Below, in pieces: positions 43,509-55,309 of a DNA stretch of 64,000 nucleotides. The DNA comes from Tenebrio molitor. Its lineage: Eukaryota > Arthropoda > Insecta > Coleoptera > Tenebrionidae. Every line of letters begins with the position of its first letter. The first letter of the stretch is position 1. A model generated the notes under the pieces. That model worked only from the letters and a program-made list of their open reading frames with translations, did not search any database and was not told the DNA's origin. Position numbers and translations under genes: made by a program. The DNA lies in NCBI RefSeq assembly GCF_963966145.1, contig NC_091056.1, forward strand, positions 1,240,001 to 1,304,000, written 5' to 3'.

Positions 43509-43751
43509 TTATAATTCAAGTTTCTTTATGTAATATTCTCTGTTTATGGTGTTATGTTCTCTAATTTCAAATACTAATGGCTCTGTAGCATTGATAGCAT
43601 GATCTGGCCGTTGTGTTGAAAATTTTCTTTTTATGCCCTGTTTTGGGATTGTTGAATTCACTAGATCCTGATTATCATCCATCACCTGCGTATAGGGTGA
43701 AGAATAAGAGTGATCAGTGCTGGTTGAAGCCTGATTAGTGTTTTCCAACAC
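43509..43751 (-). pseudogene. Possible SANT/Myb accessory protein fragment
   Basis: An 80-codon minus-strand frame with a Ser/Thr-rich start and the tail HNTINREYYIKKLEL, the style of C-termini of Harbinger SANT partner proteins. No SANT domain is adjacent. Tentative. 43752-44320 has no gene. Confidence 0.3.
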
Positions 43752-44323
43752 AAAATAACTAATTTCCCTTTAGTATATTAATCGGTTGTTTGAAATCCAA
43801 ATCATTATTTCGATGTAAAAAATTAATTACAAGTGATTCTTCTGTATTTGGAAGCCCTTCAATAAAATGGTAATAGTATCCTCAAAAGCATTTAGCTTTT
43901 GAGAAGACTCCTCTCCGCCTCCAGTTTGTCTCCGATGCTTATTAATAGCACTTTTTTTTTTGCTTCGCTCGACTGCACTGGTGTTGCCGTGTCTAACGAA
44001 TGAGTGATATTTTATATAAACTTGTTATATTTTCTTAGAAACCATACCTTTCTCCAGAACTTCCAATTCTTTTTCCCTCCTTTCAACTCATATAATGTTG
44101 ATTTTTGTGTATGTATTATGTTAACAACACTGGATATTTTGCATCGTTGCCATACTTTGCCATTAAACTAAGATTTCGCATACGCAGCCAGTTACGATTC
44201 GAATGAGATGCAATTCGAGAATAACAAAGATATGTAGTTGCGATGCGCAAATTCTTACATGCATTATATTCTATTCGATCATTTACGAGTGAATTCGAGA
44301 ATCGCACCCCAGATGTGTTAAAA

Positions 44324-44404
44324 CCACGACCTTCTAAATAGTCGAGACTTTTGGCTTTCTTATAGCAGCCAAGCCAAGAGTCTCGACTATTTAGAAGGCC
44401 GTGG
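44324..44404. repeat. 33-bp inverted repeat hairpin
   Basis: Arms 44324-44356 and 44372-44404 match at 31 of 33 positions (CCACGACCTTCTAAATAG...TTGGCT) around a 15-base loop. There are no flanking duplications and no gene. Confidence 0.85.
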
Positions 44405-44459
44405 TATACACCATTCACGATGTTTTGGCATAAGGGGAGGTTATGATTTCATTTTTTAA

Positions 44460-44800
44460 CGTTGGATTTCTGTCACCTCTGCTGCCACTTTTTACCACCG
44501 GCCCCTGGAGCGGTCGAACTGTCGACTCCATCTTCGGGGCCGGTGTCGAGATTTGTTGACCGATGCCGTTTTAACGCCGAGGTTGCAAATACACCCCGTC
44601 GTTTGGTAAACCAGCCGGTTTACCCGGACCGTCAAGCTGTCTTTTGTCCAAGGGAGAGGAGCACGAAAAGAAAACAACCTTCTCGTTTCAGATCAGGTAA
44701 AGAAGTGCCTTGACTGCCGTGTCGTTTGCGGCCGGCGTCGGATATTTTTAGAAAGTTGGACCAAATGCGACAAAAGAACGAGCGGGAGTGGTTTTAGACC
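44460..44800. other. GC-rich patch, unassigned
   Basis: Composition changes abruptly from AT-rich to about half GC. Open frames (44462-44713, 44492-44677) show no homology I can name. Could be an element leader or LTR piece. Confidence 0.3.
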
Positions 44801-44960
44801 ACTCAAACCTGACATGCAGACCTACCAAAATGAATGTAACATGTTGCCGAATTTTCCGTAATCATAATTAAGCGACTTTAAAACGTATTGATGGCTGCAG
44901 AACATATATTGACTAAGTTACGATGAAGTCAAGTCCTTTTTTTGTGTAAATTGAATTGTA

Positions 44961-46331
44961 TGTTGTCATGAAAACCTCAAGACCGCCTCGGTAGAGAGCC
45001 CGGCCTGACTAGACTATTCGGAGGTTCGAAATTCGGTTTTTCAGGACCGCCACGGATTTTCAACTCTACCAACCCGGAGCGGTGCGACTAACCTAAATCC
45101 GAAGATTAGGGATCATCGGAAACACAAATTCACCAGAACCTTCTCCAATTTATTAACAAATAACAAAATAAACACACTAAGCTAAACGAACAAGTACAAG
45201 TTTCAAACAGAACAATGTGTAATTCCTTTGGCCGAAGCTCGTCTACAATTACTCCAAGGTACAAGGTACAAGGGTACAATTGACTTAACGACTACGTCCG
45301 GGGCTTACATCTAAATTCAAGGGGGTGAGGGGGAATTGAATGGGAGTAATAATGGGGGAACAACGATCTGACTGTGTCTGCGATGTGAAGTCGTCGATCG
45401 GCGGGGCACGGCGGTTCAAGGTCGAACCTTCTCGAGGTGGTCGGCGTGCTACGTCAGGGACGGCGAGGGGTTCCCAGGCGGGGCTCCAGAATTCACAATC
45501 GGGTGAAGCAAGGGGCCTCCACGGTCAGTGATGCGATGGCATCGACGGGGGAAAAGAGGACAAAAGAAGAAGGCCTGCAAGTCGAAATCCGCGTCACAAC
45601 GGGAAACTGGCTTGGTGCAGCAAACTCGGCAACGATCTTTACCTCACGTGGTGGTCGGCTTTCGTCTGGTGGTGTTGGGTGTGGTGGTATCTTTACTATC
45701 CGACTCGAGGTCGCGTGCTCAAACTTCGCAAGGTTCCAAAATAACACAATTTTCGCCCAAGCGGCACAATGGAGGTTCACTGGTGACCTAATCCGACGTT
45801 ACGATCGTCGATGGAACCAACCGGGCAAGATTGCGGGTGCAAAACCCAAATTGCCACCAGGACCGACAAGACACAGACACTTACTTCAAGACCAGCAGAA
45901 CCACAAGTGACATGGCCGCCCTTCCGCCCATGATGCTCGACGGTTCGACCCAAAACGGAAAGGAGAAAATTGGTGACATCGATCAAATCGCCAAAAAAGT
46001 GGGTTGGTCGAACTGAAGAGACGCGGCGTCAAGGTGAAGGTGGAACGGGAGCTCAGAATCGCGACACGGGGTCGTGCCGAAGGAGTTGAGCCGATTTCGA
46101 TCGGTCTTCCCGGATCGGGGCACATCGAGGAGGTTTGTGGTTATGGGACCATGCGATGTAAACAAAACAAGATAACCTCAAACGGCACCGACGAGGGGGC
46201 GGAAACGACACGTTACAATGTAAAGACAAGACAAATAGCACGGATAGTGAAGGAAGAAACAACAATCCAATTGAAGTAGCACGTGGGTTTTGTAAGACCT
46301 GTTATAACTTCGCGACCCTCGTCTGAGGACA
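44961..46331. other. GC-rich block, possible solo LTR
   Basis: About 1.37 kb of GC-richer DNA with no recognisable protein on either strand. It begins TGTTGTCATG and a TGTCCTC reads inward at the other edge on minus. A minus-strand AATAAA sits at about 45154, about 190 bases from the low-coordinate edge, as in an R/U5 region. No flanking duplication could be fixed, so LTR status is a guess. The open frames inside are treated as chance. Confidence 0.3.
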
Positions 46332-46639
46332 GAGTTGTGAATAGAGATTGCAATCAAGCAGCGTTTTAAATCCAGCTGAATTTTTGCTGTACCAACATCA
46401 TCCAGCTGGATCCAGCGCGGATGCAGCCATATATTGATATAATGATTTTTTCAAGAAATGAAACGATTTTTTTTTAAATACTTCAGAAACTTTAATTATT
46501 TAGAATGGTCACCACAAATCAGTAAAATTTCTTACACAATTAGGTAGTAAACTTAACCTTGGTATGGGAATTTTACAGCGCGAAAACACTTGCAGTCGCC
46601 TTCGCCTCGTGTCTGTTTAGTTTGAATGCTGTAAAATAA

Positions 46640-46730
46640 TTAGGCCCGGTTGCATAAAGCTTAGTTAACATCGTGTCAGCTAAAAATGCGTCAAGTCGGA
46701 AATCCGTCCATTTCAACCGGGCCTTGGACT
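46640..46730. repeat. Small inverted-repeat unit GGCCCGGTTG/CAACCGGGCC
   Basis: AGGCCCGGTTGCATAAAG at about 46641 faces CAACCGGGCCTTGG at about 46714. A related GGGCCTGTTGCACAAAA lies at 13296. Probably a small MITE or SINE-like repeat. The rest of 46332-46790 is unassigned. Confidence 0.4.
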
Positions 46731-46794
46731 TTTTCGGCTGACCAAATGTTTTATTTTGCATTTTTGCAGATTTTAATCAAATGACAAATGTCAA

Positions 46795-46960
46795 ACTTTT
46801 TGACATACAGAGCTGAAAATTTTGAAAGTGTAATTAATTCCGCAAAGGAAATTGCAGACATATTAGATGTAGATCAAGTTTTTCCAAAAATTCCAAAGAA
46901 AAAAAATTGATTATGAGGCGAATGATGATCAAATAAATAACCCAAGAAATAATTGAAAAA
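46795..46960 (+). pseudogene. hAT (ZMYM/DUF4371-type) transposase scrap
   Basis: The plus strand reads YRAENFESVINSAKEIADIL, DVDQVFPKIPKKK, then a frame break and DYEANDDQINNPRN. This matches the segment just after the N-terminal half of ZMYM1-like hAT proteins. It is isolated and truncated. Confidence 0.6.
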
Positions 46961-47399
46961 AAATATTAAAGTCTGCACAAACGCCGCTCATAAGCAGCCG
47001 GTATTTTCTTGCACGTAATGTCTATGAAGGCTTTCTCGATGCAAACTTTTACATTATAGAAACGTTCAAGCATGCTGAGCAGACTGTTCCATCATAGCGC
47101 GGCGGTCAAGAATCAAACTCATTTCTTTGCTCTTCGCTCCCTTTACCTATTTTTGCAAAAAAAAATTAATCAAATCCTGCTGTATTTAAATTGTGCTCAT
47201 TTAAATCTACGTGCACACGTTTAAAAAGTGTAACGCGAAGGGTACTAAACTAGGAACGATTTTTCCAATTACATTTTTTGGTTCAATTGCATTCATTAGT
47301 TTTAAACAATTATTTTTAAATGGAAACCTTAAATTAATCTGGTCAAGTAATTCTTGATCGAATCGTAAACATGACAACCGAAATTTAAGTAACTCACCC

Positions 47400-48640
47400 G
47401 CAGGGATGTCTTTTCGTGTACAAAAAAATGAATGCTGTCAAAGAACCTCCTAGGTATATATCTTCTACCAAACGAATATTATGGGGATTTTTATAATCAA
47501 TATTAGAAAGTTGTAATGTTTTTTGTAAATATTCTTTTTTGGTAAACATTTCAAGTATAGTTTTATAAACGTACTCAACTCTCGAATATGTGAATTTTTG
47601 GTGTCTTCAATTGCATTTCCTTATTAAGATCCGTCAGGTACGGTAAAATAAAATCTAAAAACTGAAGGTATAATTTACTAAAAACCTCGTGCATTCTATT
47701 AAAAATAATTTCAGCTGCCTCATTTTTATTATTGGCATGTACTTCAGAAGTAAAGAATAATTTTAACACGTCCCATTGCTCAAGAATACGTTTTACCACT
47801 GCTTGTAAAGACAGCCATCGAGTCTGGCAAGGATGTAATATTTTTTGCGATTTTAAATCACAGAATTGTTGAAATTCCTTCAATTAAATAGCCTTTTTTG
47901 CGCTATACTGAAAAGATTTAAACATTTCTCTCACCAAATTTTCTATGCTATCAGGAAGCTTCTTGCAAGCATATGAAGTACACAGCACAAAGGAATGGAA
48001 AATACATTTGAACACAAACAATTCTGGAACATCATTTTTAAGTAATGTACTAACAGAAACTTTTAATTAAAGTATAGATCATTTTAGATTTACCGTCACT
48101 TACTGGAATTTGAATTAAAAAGGCATCTCTTGTTACATAATTGACTTTAAAACGAGCTATCAAAGCTAAATTAAATGTTTTGTTGTACTTTTGTCGGCAG
48201 TCTCGTCAATCACTAGAGAAAACTTTTGTTGTCTTAACAAACTAAATAATTTCTCTTCATTAAATGCTCCCATTACATTTTTCACTAAATCAGTACATTT
48301 AGTTTTTCAGCAATGAATGCCTTGAGCAACTTTGTTTAGTGGGCATATATTTTTAATCAAGTTCAGTAAATGGTTAGCAATGTTGAAAGATAAGTTGTGT
48401 TGAACAATAAACCCTGCAATGTGAAGTTCCGCTTCTTTAATTTTGGCTTCTAGGTGATTTTTATCATTGAATGAGTCCAATATTGTTTGCTGTCGTTTAA
48501 TAGATGAAGCATTTCTTGTTTGTTTTGTCGTAAGTTCGTGGCGTTTTATTGCCGTTACTCCACGGTGATAGTCACCTCTGCAGCATTTGCAATAGAAATA
48601 GGTCTTGTCCTTGTTGCTTTTGGCTAACTAATAAATAAAT
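47400..48640 (-). pseudogene. hAT transposase (BED type), heavily broken
   Basis: Minus strand. A zinc finger reads FYCKCCRGDYHRGVTAIKRH (about 48600-48535), then SSIKRQQTILDSFNDKNHLE and a DDE start FSLVIDETADKSTTKHL (about 48230-48175). The only long frame is 47883-47575, with LHPCQTRWLSLQAVVKRILE and QWDVLKLFFTSEV. Many stops and frame changes. The C-terminal dimerisation domain is not seen before 47400. Confidence 0.78.
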
Positions 48641-49022
48641 AATAAAACAAATAAAAGCTAATAAATAAAGTATTATTAATAACTGACCCTTGATGCAAAA
48701 AACAGACAGACAAACAAGCCGTTAGACGGTTGACAGCAAAGCGTTTTGTGTTCTTACTGTTCTTCAAGCAGAAAGCAGAGAAGCAGACTAAGCAGAGCCT
48801 CTGCTACAACGCGGCCTTTGACAACTGACAGTTCTGTGACTGACAGCAGTGACAGCGCCGCAGGAGGTACCAATCTAAACATAATAAATCGTAGTTTTTT
48901 ATAATTTCTAATAAATACCATTCAACATACTGATCGACTCATATTTCAAAAAATCCGTAGATTTTGTACGAAAATCCTAAAACCCGAGATGGAGACGAAA
49001 ATCCGTAGGGTTGACAACACTG
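48641..49022 (-). other. 5' flank and probable terminus of the hAT element
   Basis: The plus strand ends CCGTAGGGTTGACAACACTG at 49003-49022. Its complement begins CAGTGTTGTCAACCC, a good hAT-type terminus lying upstream of the hAT gene on the same strand. The partner end was not found. Confidence 0.5.
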
Positions 49023-49046
49023 ACTGTACTACTGAAAAACTAACTT

Positions 49047-49960
49047 GAGCAGTGATGGTAACCTTTCAGGGTGCTAATTCCCTCATCACATGATGCAAAA
49101 TCCCTACATTTCCCTACATATACATTAAATTTTCCCGCCTTTTTTCCGCTTAAAATTAAAACACTAACTCTTTATAAAATATTTTAATAATTTCAAAAAC
49201 ATTTATCAAGCCGAACACGGAAAATGGTCGATCACTTTAGTAAATTGTTCTTTATTGTCATCGTGACACACAAACAAAAATTAAATACATTTTTAAATAT
49301 ATTTTCACTGTCACAGGTTGCGTCAAGAGATTGATACCACTGCCCCATTTTCCTTGTCCAGCATAGTACAAAACAAAACAATAATTCTGGATATAAAAAT
49401 TTCACAGAAATAAAATTCTAAAACAGAACAAGAAGATTTAAAATTAATGTTTATGATCATACAATGCATTATACTTCATATCTCTCATCATGTCTGCATT
49501 GCACGCAAATTTTGTACAATCCTATTCTTTACTCTGTAAATACGATCGAATTATACAAATGGAATTTAGAACTTCAGGAGACAGTCGGTTTCGCTTTTTT
49601 GTTCTAACACCACAAACTATCGAAAATATACGTTCACTGTCAGCATTTGCATACTTAGCTAAAAGAGATAAATGTGAAAAAACCAGTACATTCTCGAAAT
49701 ATTTTTGCTTGGAAATTTAACACCAAAGTCTCCAACATCTTTTTCTTTGCCTGTTTCAGGCACTGTTTAAAATTATGGTTAACTAGTAAATTTTGGTTAG
49801 ATAACTCAAAAGTTAACCCACGACTGAAATACCGGGCCTATGTGTATTTCAGTGCTCAGTTACGGGTTAAAGTATCTAACAACTTTTTCTTAATGTTGGT
49901 AGTGCTTTCCGCAGCCATATTTGAAAAAGTCGTAGCCAGTCGTAGCGGACAGGCGTAGAA
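49047..49960 (-). pseudogene. Second hAT remnant with terminus and dimerisation domain
   Basis: A hAT-like end CAGTGATGGTAACCTTTCAG starts at about 49047. The minus strand at 49690-49540 reads FISLLAKYANADSERIFSIV-like sequence (LAKYANADSERIFSI, VCGVRTKKRNRLSPEVLNSI), the C-terminal dimerisation domain. The remainder to 49960 is decayed. Confidence 0.7.
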
Positions 49961-50677
49961 TCCCGCCGTTTGCTGTCAGCTGTGACAATTGTGTGATGTT
50001 TTAACCCACGTGTAGAGTTGATTAAAGAGTGGTGTTGTTCAAAAATACATATCATTATCTACAGAGTTATTATAAATGTTTGTAATCCAAGTAGGCCATG
50101 AATTTGTGCCGTCTTGTTTCGATTGTGCACCATATATCTATTAACTACTCTACTATATGGGTAACGTCGTATCTTTACTTTGCTCGAGAGTGAAGCAAAC
50201 ATTGCCATGGGTGGGAGCAGTATAGAAACATCTTCTCAGCTACTTTGTTAAGAGCAAGGATAATGTGTGCATGGCAGGAATTTAAATATAGGAAATAAAG
50301 GAGGGATTTGTAGGAGGGACTTAAGAAAGAAGATAACCTCACTTTAAAACAAATTATCCATAGATAAATATCAACGTTTCTTAGATGCAACTCACCTGTT
50401 TCGATCACGGTATTTAGGTCACTGACCTGTACACCCTCAGTTCGACAGACTTATGCCTTTCATAGTTTAATTTTCTCGATCGCCCGAGGGGTGATCATTC
50501 ACGTAATTGACAATCATTCATCGCCCATCATATTGTCATCCATACCATATATTTTAATTTAATGAATCATTTAATAAAATATAGGAGTAATTCTGTGGAA
50601 ATCAATCTTTTATTTACAATTTTTACAATTTGCTTACAAGTACCTACTGTTTACAATGAAAAACAGTAAAATTAAAT
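49961..50677. other. No recognisable gene
   Basis: Flanking DNA between a hAT and a P-like remnant. The 77-codon frame at 50175-50408 has no recognisable domain. Confidence 0.4.
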
Positions 50678-52281
50678 TTACAAACCAGAAAACAAAATTA
50701 ATTTAGTGTATTTTTGTCGTATGTCCTTTTTCTTTTCTGATAACATTTTTGCTTCACAAAAATATCTTACATTTAAAAATATATCTACCAATAAGGATAG
50801 CAACTGGTATGAATGATTACTTTCATTAAAATTATGTTTAATGAAAATGTCACTTGTAAATGCTGAGCACGTAAGAACATTTCGTAAAATAATATTTACA
50901 ACAGTCTCTCTACATGTTGCCTTAACGATGTCATTTTTATAGCCTCGAAAAATCTGTTCTGCTATTTTGCAAACCGATTTTTGCCCGCGATTTTTTATGT
51001 TGATCAAGTTCATATTAATCGTAAGTCGCAAGTATTTTTTTTTGCTGCTTTTGAACAAATATAACCAGCTATATAAGTTACGACGTTTTCGATGAACGGT
51101 GACAAAGACTACAATTTTGTTATATAATCGTGGCCGAAAAAATCGTTGTGCAGGTTGGTTACATCGCCAATTGATGAAGGAACATTCCTTCTTGACGAAA
51201 CTGACAATATGCTCACATCCTCAATACAACAATTAGAATTATAAGAAGTACTCACTTCATTTCTTATAAGTAATTTTTTATACGCGCTTTCAAATTATTG
51301 GGCGTTGGGGTTGTTATTAAAGCCTCCCCTCCCTCTTATACAACTAAAAAAAGGTTCAATAAAATCCTGGGATAACTTAAACGTTAGTAAATAATCCATG
51401 TGGTATTGTTGGATAATCTCAAACACTTCAAAAACATTTTTTAATGAAATAATGAAGCCCAAAAACCCGGTTTTTCGTTGTGTTAAAATGACACGTGTGC
51501 CATTGGTGTCTTGTTGAGTAAGAAAATAATTTATCAACCCATCACTTCTTTTTTTTATTTTCGATACTTTCTAAAGAAATAGGAACATTGAATGTATTAC
51601 GTTTTTCATATTTGTTTCTACTCTTCAGTATGTCAAAAGCATCATTTACAAACATTTGACAAACAATAAAGATTTTGCGATGCTTTCGCCCAGTGTTTGA
51701 GCTGCCAGTTTTACATTCATTCGATTATCTGTAAAATTAATATGTTTTTGTGTTAATTTATTTGCGGCATGCAACCCCTCTTCCTTTTGTAAATTATTAA
51801 GTTGGCATATATGTTCCCAGAATATATGTTCACCATTTCCATCTACAATATTTTTTTTGTCCCCTAAAACATTCCGGGCCAATTTAATCATATGAGATGG
51901 GCCCCATATTACAATTTTTTTTTGGCTATTTGCAGGATTGATAATAAATGGCTTAAAGTGTAAAGTGTCAACTTCAAAGTTCGCACCTAATTTACGGCAC
52001 ATTGCCAAATTCACTGCAGCCCCATCAAAAGTAATTGAATGGATCTTTGCCCCTGTATCATTTAAAAGTATTAAACAATTACTTAAAAGATTTGCTCGTT
52101 CCTTCGCATTTAAAGCTTTAATGAGGAAATATCCCACCGGAATCTTCCAATTTCCATTCAAAGCCACAGCAAGAAATACCAAGGCATTTTTGGCCTTAGT
52201 TTGACGGTCACTATCAATATTATTGTCTGTCCCTAAAGTAGTTAATAGATATACCGGGACATTTTTTTTAACTCTGAACAT
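50678..52281 (-). pseudogene. THAP9/P-element-like transposase, three frames
   Basis: Minus strand. 52281-51646 holds the catalytic region (ALVFLAVALNGNWKIPVGYF, SITFDGAAVNLAMCRKLGA, IWGPSHMIKLARNVLGD; the Asp of TFDGA and the D/H-like GPSHMIKL are in place). 51537-51295 holds LTFKLSQDFIEPFFSCIRGR and GGFNNNPNAQ. 51058-50678 is a C-terminal piece. Frames change near 51650 and 51290. The THAP finger and N-terminus are missing. It is the second of three distinct P-like lineages here. Confidence 0.85.
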
Positions 52282-52556
52282 AGTCCATAGTTATTCCCTA
52301 TGTTCAATTTTAAAAAACACAGATCAATGCATTGTGAGTTGCTATGCAACCAACTATACCGAACACCAGAGATTTTGAAATTATGTTAAAAATTGTTCCG
52401 ATTGATGGAATAGGTCTTCATGTGTTGCATTTCACGCACATTTCTAATGCTCTAATTGGCGTAGAATAACTGCATTATGTGTATTTCTTCTTCAAACAAC
52501 TTGACCATTTTGTTAATCTGTCAAGTACTTATTTTCGTTACCTTGGTTAGGTGATT

Positions 52557-53020
52557 ATTATTACGCAAAATGGAAGCTGAGACCGAAGTCTATTTAGCTC
52601 CCAGATCAAAACGGAAAAGTAAACTATTTCCGTAATTTCAATTTCAATTGATCGCATCTGCTTCGTCATCGAAAGTGTGCATCAAGTTTGTTTTTAAAGA
52701 TGTTAGGGTTGGATGCGTTTACAATTTCGTCACTCAAGGCGTTCCAGTCGCTAAAAACCCTATTAGGAAGGAAATGGCTTCTGACAGTTATCTTAAAATT
52801 TTGAATTTTCAGTTTAGTCGATGGCCGCGCAAATGGATGTTTGTGTTGAATTCAAATAAATTAAGTAATTCGTCAGATTCATTGTTGGTCAATATTTTAT
52901 AGCTCCATATGAGATCACCCCGTCTTCTGCGGTGTTGGAGAGTTGGCAAGTCTAACATTTGCAGTCTAGTTGCGTATGGAATCGATCTAAGTCCAGCGAC
53001 TCGTTTTAGGATTGCAATGG
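52557..53020 (-). pseudogene. 5'-truncated copy of the CR1/Jockey-like element
   Basis: Same family as 10198-11060, opposite strand. It starts at LKRVAGLRSIPYATRLQM and continues through RRRRGDLIWSYKILTNNESD and LPNRVFSDWNALSDEIVNA to the same 3' UTR (GAGACCGAAGTC block) and a short (TAA)n tail at 52557. About 460 bp remain. Confidence 0.88.
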
Positions 53021-53169
53021 GGTGCACCGTGGAACAGACTACTTTCATTATTATTTCATTTTTTTAAAATGGTGTACGAGATGAAAACAGAATGCAATCA
53101 TGTAGAGATCAATATCTCGCAAAGTTTCCTAATTTAGAGATAGAGTAACAATCTTTAATGACCCACATT

Positions 53170-53505
53170 CGATGGATTGTGAATAGACAAAACTAGAGAT
53201 GTTTCAAAGGAAAAGTCATCGAGACAGCTTCAAGTTGGTGAAGTTTTGAGAGAGAGAATGGAACAAAATCCCAAAACATCATTGCTGAGACTGTCAGCAC
53301 AGCCAGGTGTACCACTGAGCACATGTCAGAAAATTGTGAAGAAAATATTAAATTTGCACCCTTATAAAGTGTCATTGTTTCAAGAACTGAAACCAGCAGA
53401 TTAACCACATCGTGTTGCATATTGCAGCTGGTTTTTAAACAACATGAATGATAACAGAACTTTGGATTTGTCATTCATTTCAGACAAGGCATGGTCCTGC
53501 TGTAA
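53170..53505 (+). pseudogene. Mariner-like transposase, N-terminal helix-turn-helix fragment
   Basis: The plus strand reads KSSRQLQVGEVLRERMEQNP, KTSLLRLSAQPGVPLSTCQK and IVKKILNLHPYKVSLFQELK, then a stop and ILQLVFKQ/DLSFISDKAW-like remains. This is the start of insect mariner-type proteins up to the first catalytic Asp region (SDKAW). The catalytic core is gone. 53506-54281 has no other gene. TTATAATCACCCTGTATA at about 54265 looks like the terminus of a mariner-type element. Confidence 0.65.
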
Positions 53506-54281
53506 GTTCATAACCTGATTGTAGTCAGGGAGATGTTATAACTAATAAGTATACCTCCTCTTCCATATTTGTTGCTGATTTCGTTAACGACTATTCCAGA
53601 TTGGATCAACGCATGCACGGAACCTGTCTGACGTCACCCATCTTGTGTATCCTGCCCCTCCACATTATAACATTGGAAATCATTTAATGCATATCAACAA
53701 CAATAAAACCTTGCTAGACAGTCACATAGCTTTAATTTGTTGCCGTATAACATATAAATAAAATATCTTTATTTACAAAGATTTCATTCTCTCATTTTCC
53801 ATCAACAGTTTTAGAATCTTGTGGTACCTAACATTGTTTCCTCGAAACTTATTAAAACAAAAATGATTCAGTACCCATTGAATAATTTAACAGCAACAAT
53901 TCAGTTCTACACACCTGTGGTTGAACACCGGTGGATAAGTTTACAAAACTGAAATAGATAAAATTAAATTTTATTGTCCGTATGAGATGGATTGAACCAT
54001 ATGAACTTTAAAGTTCACTTTGATAATAAATCCCGTCTTGATGGATTTTAGTCACTGTTACTCACGGTATTAAAACATTGGAACAATCTCTTCAAATGAA
54101 TCTTCACTGTTGTGGTTAATAATTCAAAGAATTTTTTTTGAAGGTAAACATAACCTCCTAATGTCAAGAATAATAATCTACTTCGTATCATTTTCGCATG
54201 GAACTATCGAACGGCAAAAGAAAAAAATTCATTTGTTTTCATCGGCTCGTTGACTACAAACATTTATAATCACCCTGTATA

Positions 54282-54909
54282 ATGGAAATGAATAATTATT
54301 CATCATCATCAAGTGACTCTGATGACGAAGATGTTATAAATTTTGTGGTCAATTTGGGACGGATCAGAAAGATTCCCCGATTTCACATCAGAAAAGGTCA
54401 TTTTCATTATTGGGACGATCAGGAATTTTATAACAGATACCGACTTTCGAAAGAATCAGTAGTTATATTGTTGGAACGAATTGATGGCAAAATAAGGAAC
54501 CCAACTAACTGGTAAAAAGAAATAATACAGGCATTTTCAGCAACTTATATTTGTTACATATGGCTTTTTTTGTAGACACAGTTGCTGGAAACTTATATAA
54601 TGAGTCAATCATAAGGACAAGAAATCTAGTAGAAAGGTCGTATGGAGTGTGGAAAAGAAGATTTCCAATTTTAAGCAACGGTATTAATGTTGACATCAAC
54701 CGAGTACAATTGCAACTGCAGTTTTACACAACATAGCGATTGAAAATGACGAAAATGAACCACCTGTATTAAACCAAGAAGAGGAAGAAGCCTTTTATTT
54801 TGTTAATAATGTACCACTGCAAGTATTTCCACATGGAAATGGAAATAATAGGGTGCAAAATGAATATGTAAATTATTTTAATAACTTAAATGTATTTATC
54901 TTTTTTTAA
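54282..54909 (+). pseudogene. Harbinger-type transposase with large internal deletion
   Basis: 54282-54515 is the N-terminus (acidic start, then RYRLSKESVVILLERIDGKI). 54590-54736 is the C-terminus (YNESIIRTRNLVERSYGVWK, with the catalytic Glu of VERS). After a frame change TAVLHNIAIENDENEPPVLN follows to the TAA at 54907-54909. The middle, with both catalytic Asp residues, is deleted. Tail-to-tail with the SANT gene, as in the Harbinger at 38728. Confidence 0.8.
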
Positions 54910-55309
54910 AATTTCCATTCTTAAATTATGTTCTTCCTCCCTGTGCCTCATTTTTTGTTGGTGTTCCTCTTCCATATGTGCAAGCGTAATTTTGTGAAGT
55001 TCCACCTTCCTCTGTTCTTCCGCCTCCTTCCTCCGTTCATCTGTCTCCATGGACATTTTTTTTACTGGGCAATTTGTTTTTTTTTTCGGCAGCCAATTGG
55101 CACCACTTTTGATTTGTATGTGTGCCGGTCATCTTTTTAGCTAAACAATAACATATTATTTAGTATTGTCACATCATAATAAGTAATTGTTACCTTTTTT
55201 GCTCTGGTTTTCTAAATTCAATGATAAAGGGCGTTTCAACATTTTTGGTGTGTATTCAGACCAATCTACAATTTTACGTAATAACATATCAATAATATCA
55301 TATATCTTT

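Noticed and set aside
44324..44404. Transcription terminator hairpin
   Set aside because: It has no run of T and no gene ends there; bacterial-type terminators do not apply in this genome.
45340..46279. Open frames of up to 157 codons in the GC-rich block
   Set aside because: No recognisable domain on either strand, and overlapping frames on both strands are open alike. More likely LTR or leader sequence.
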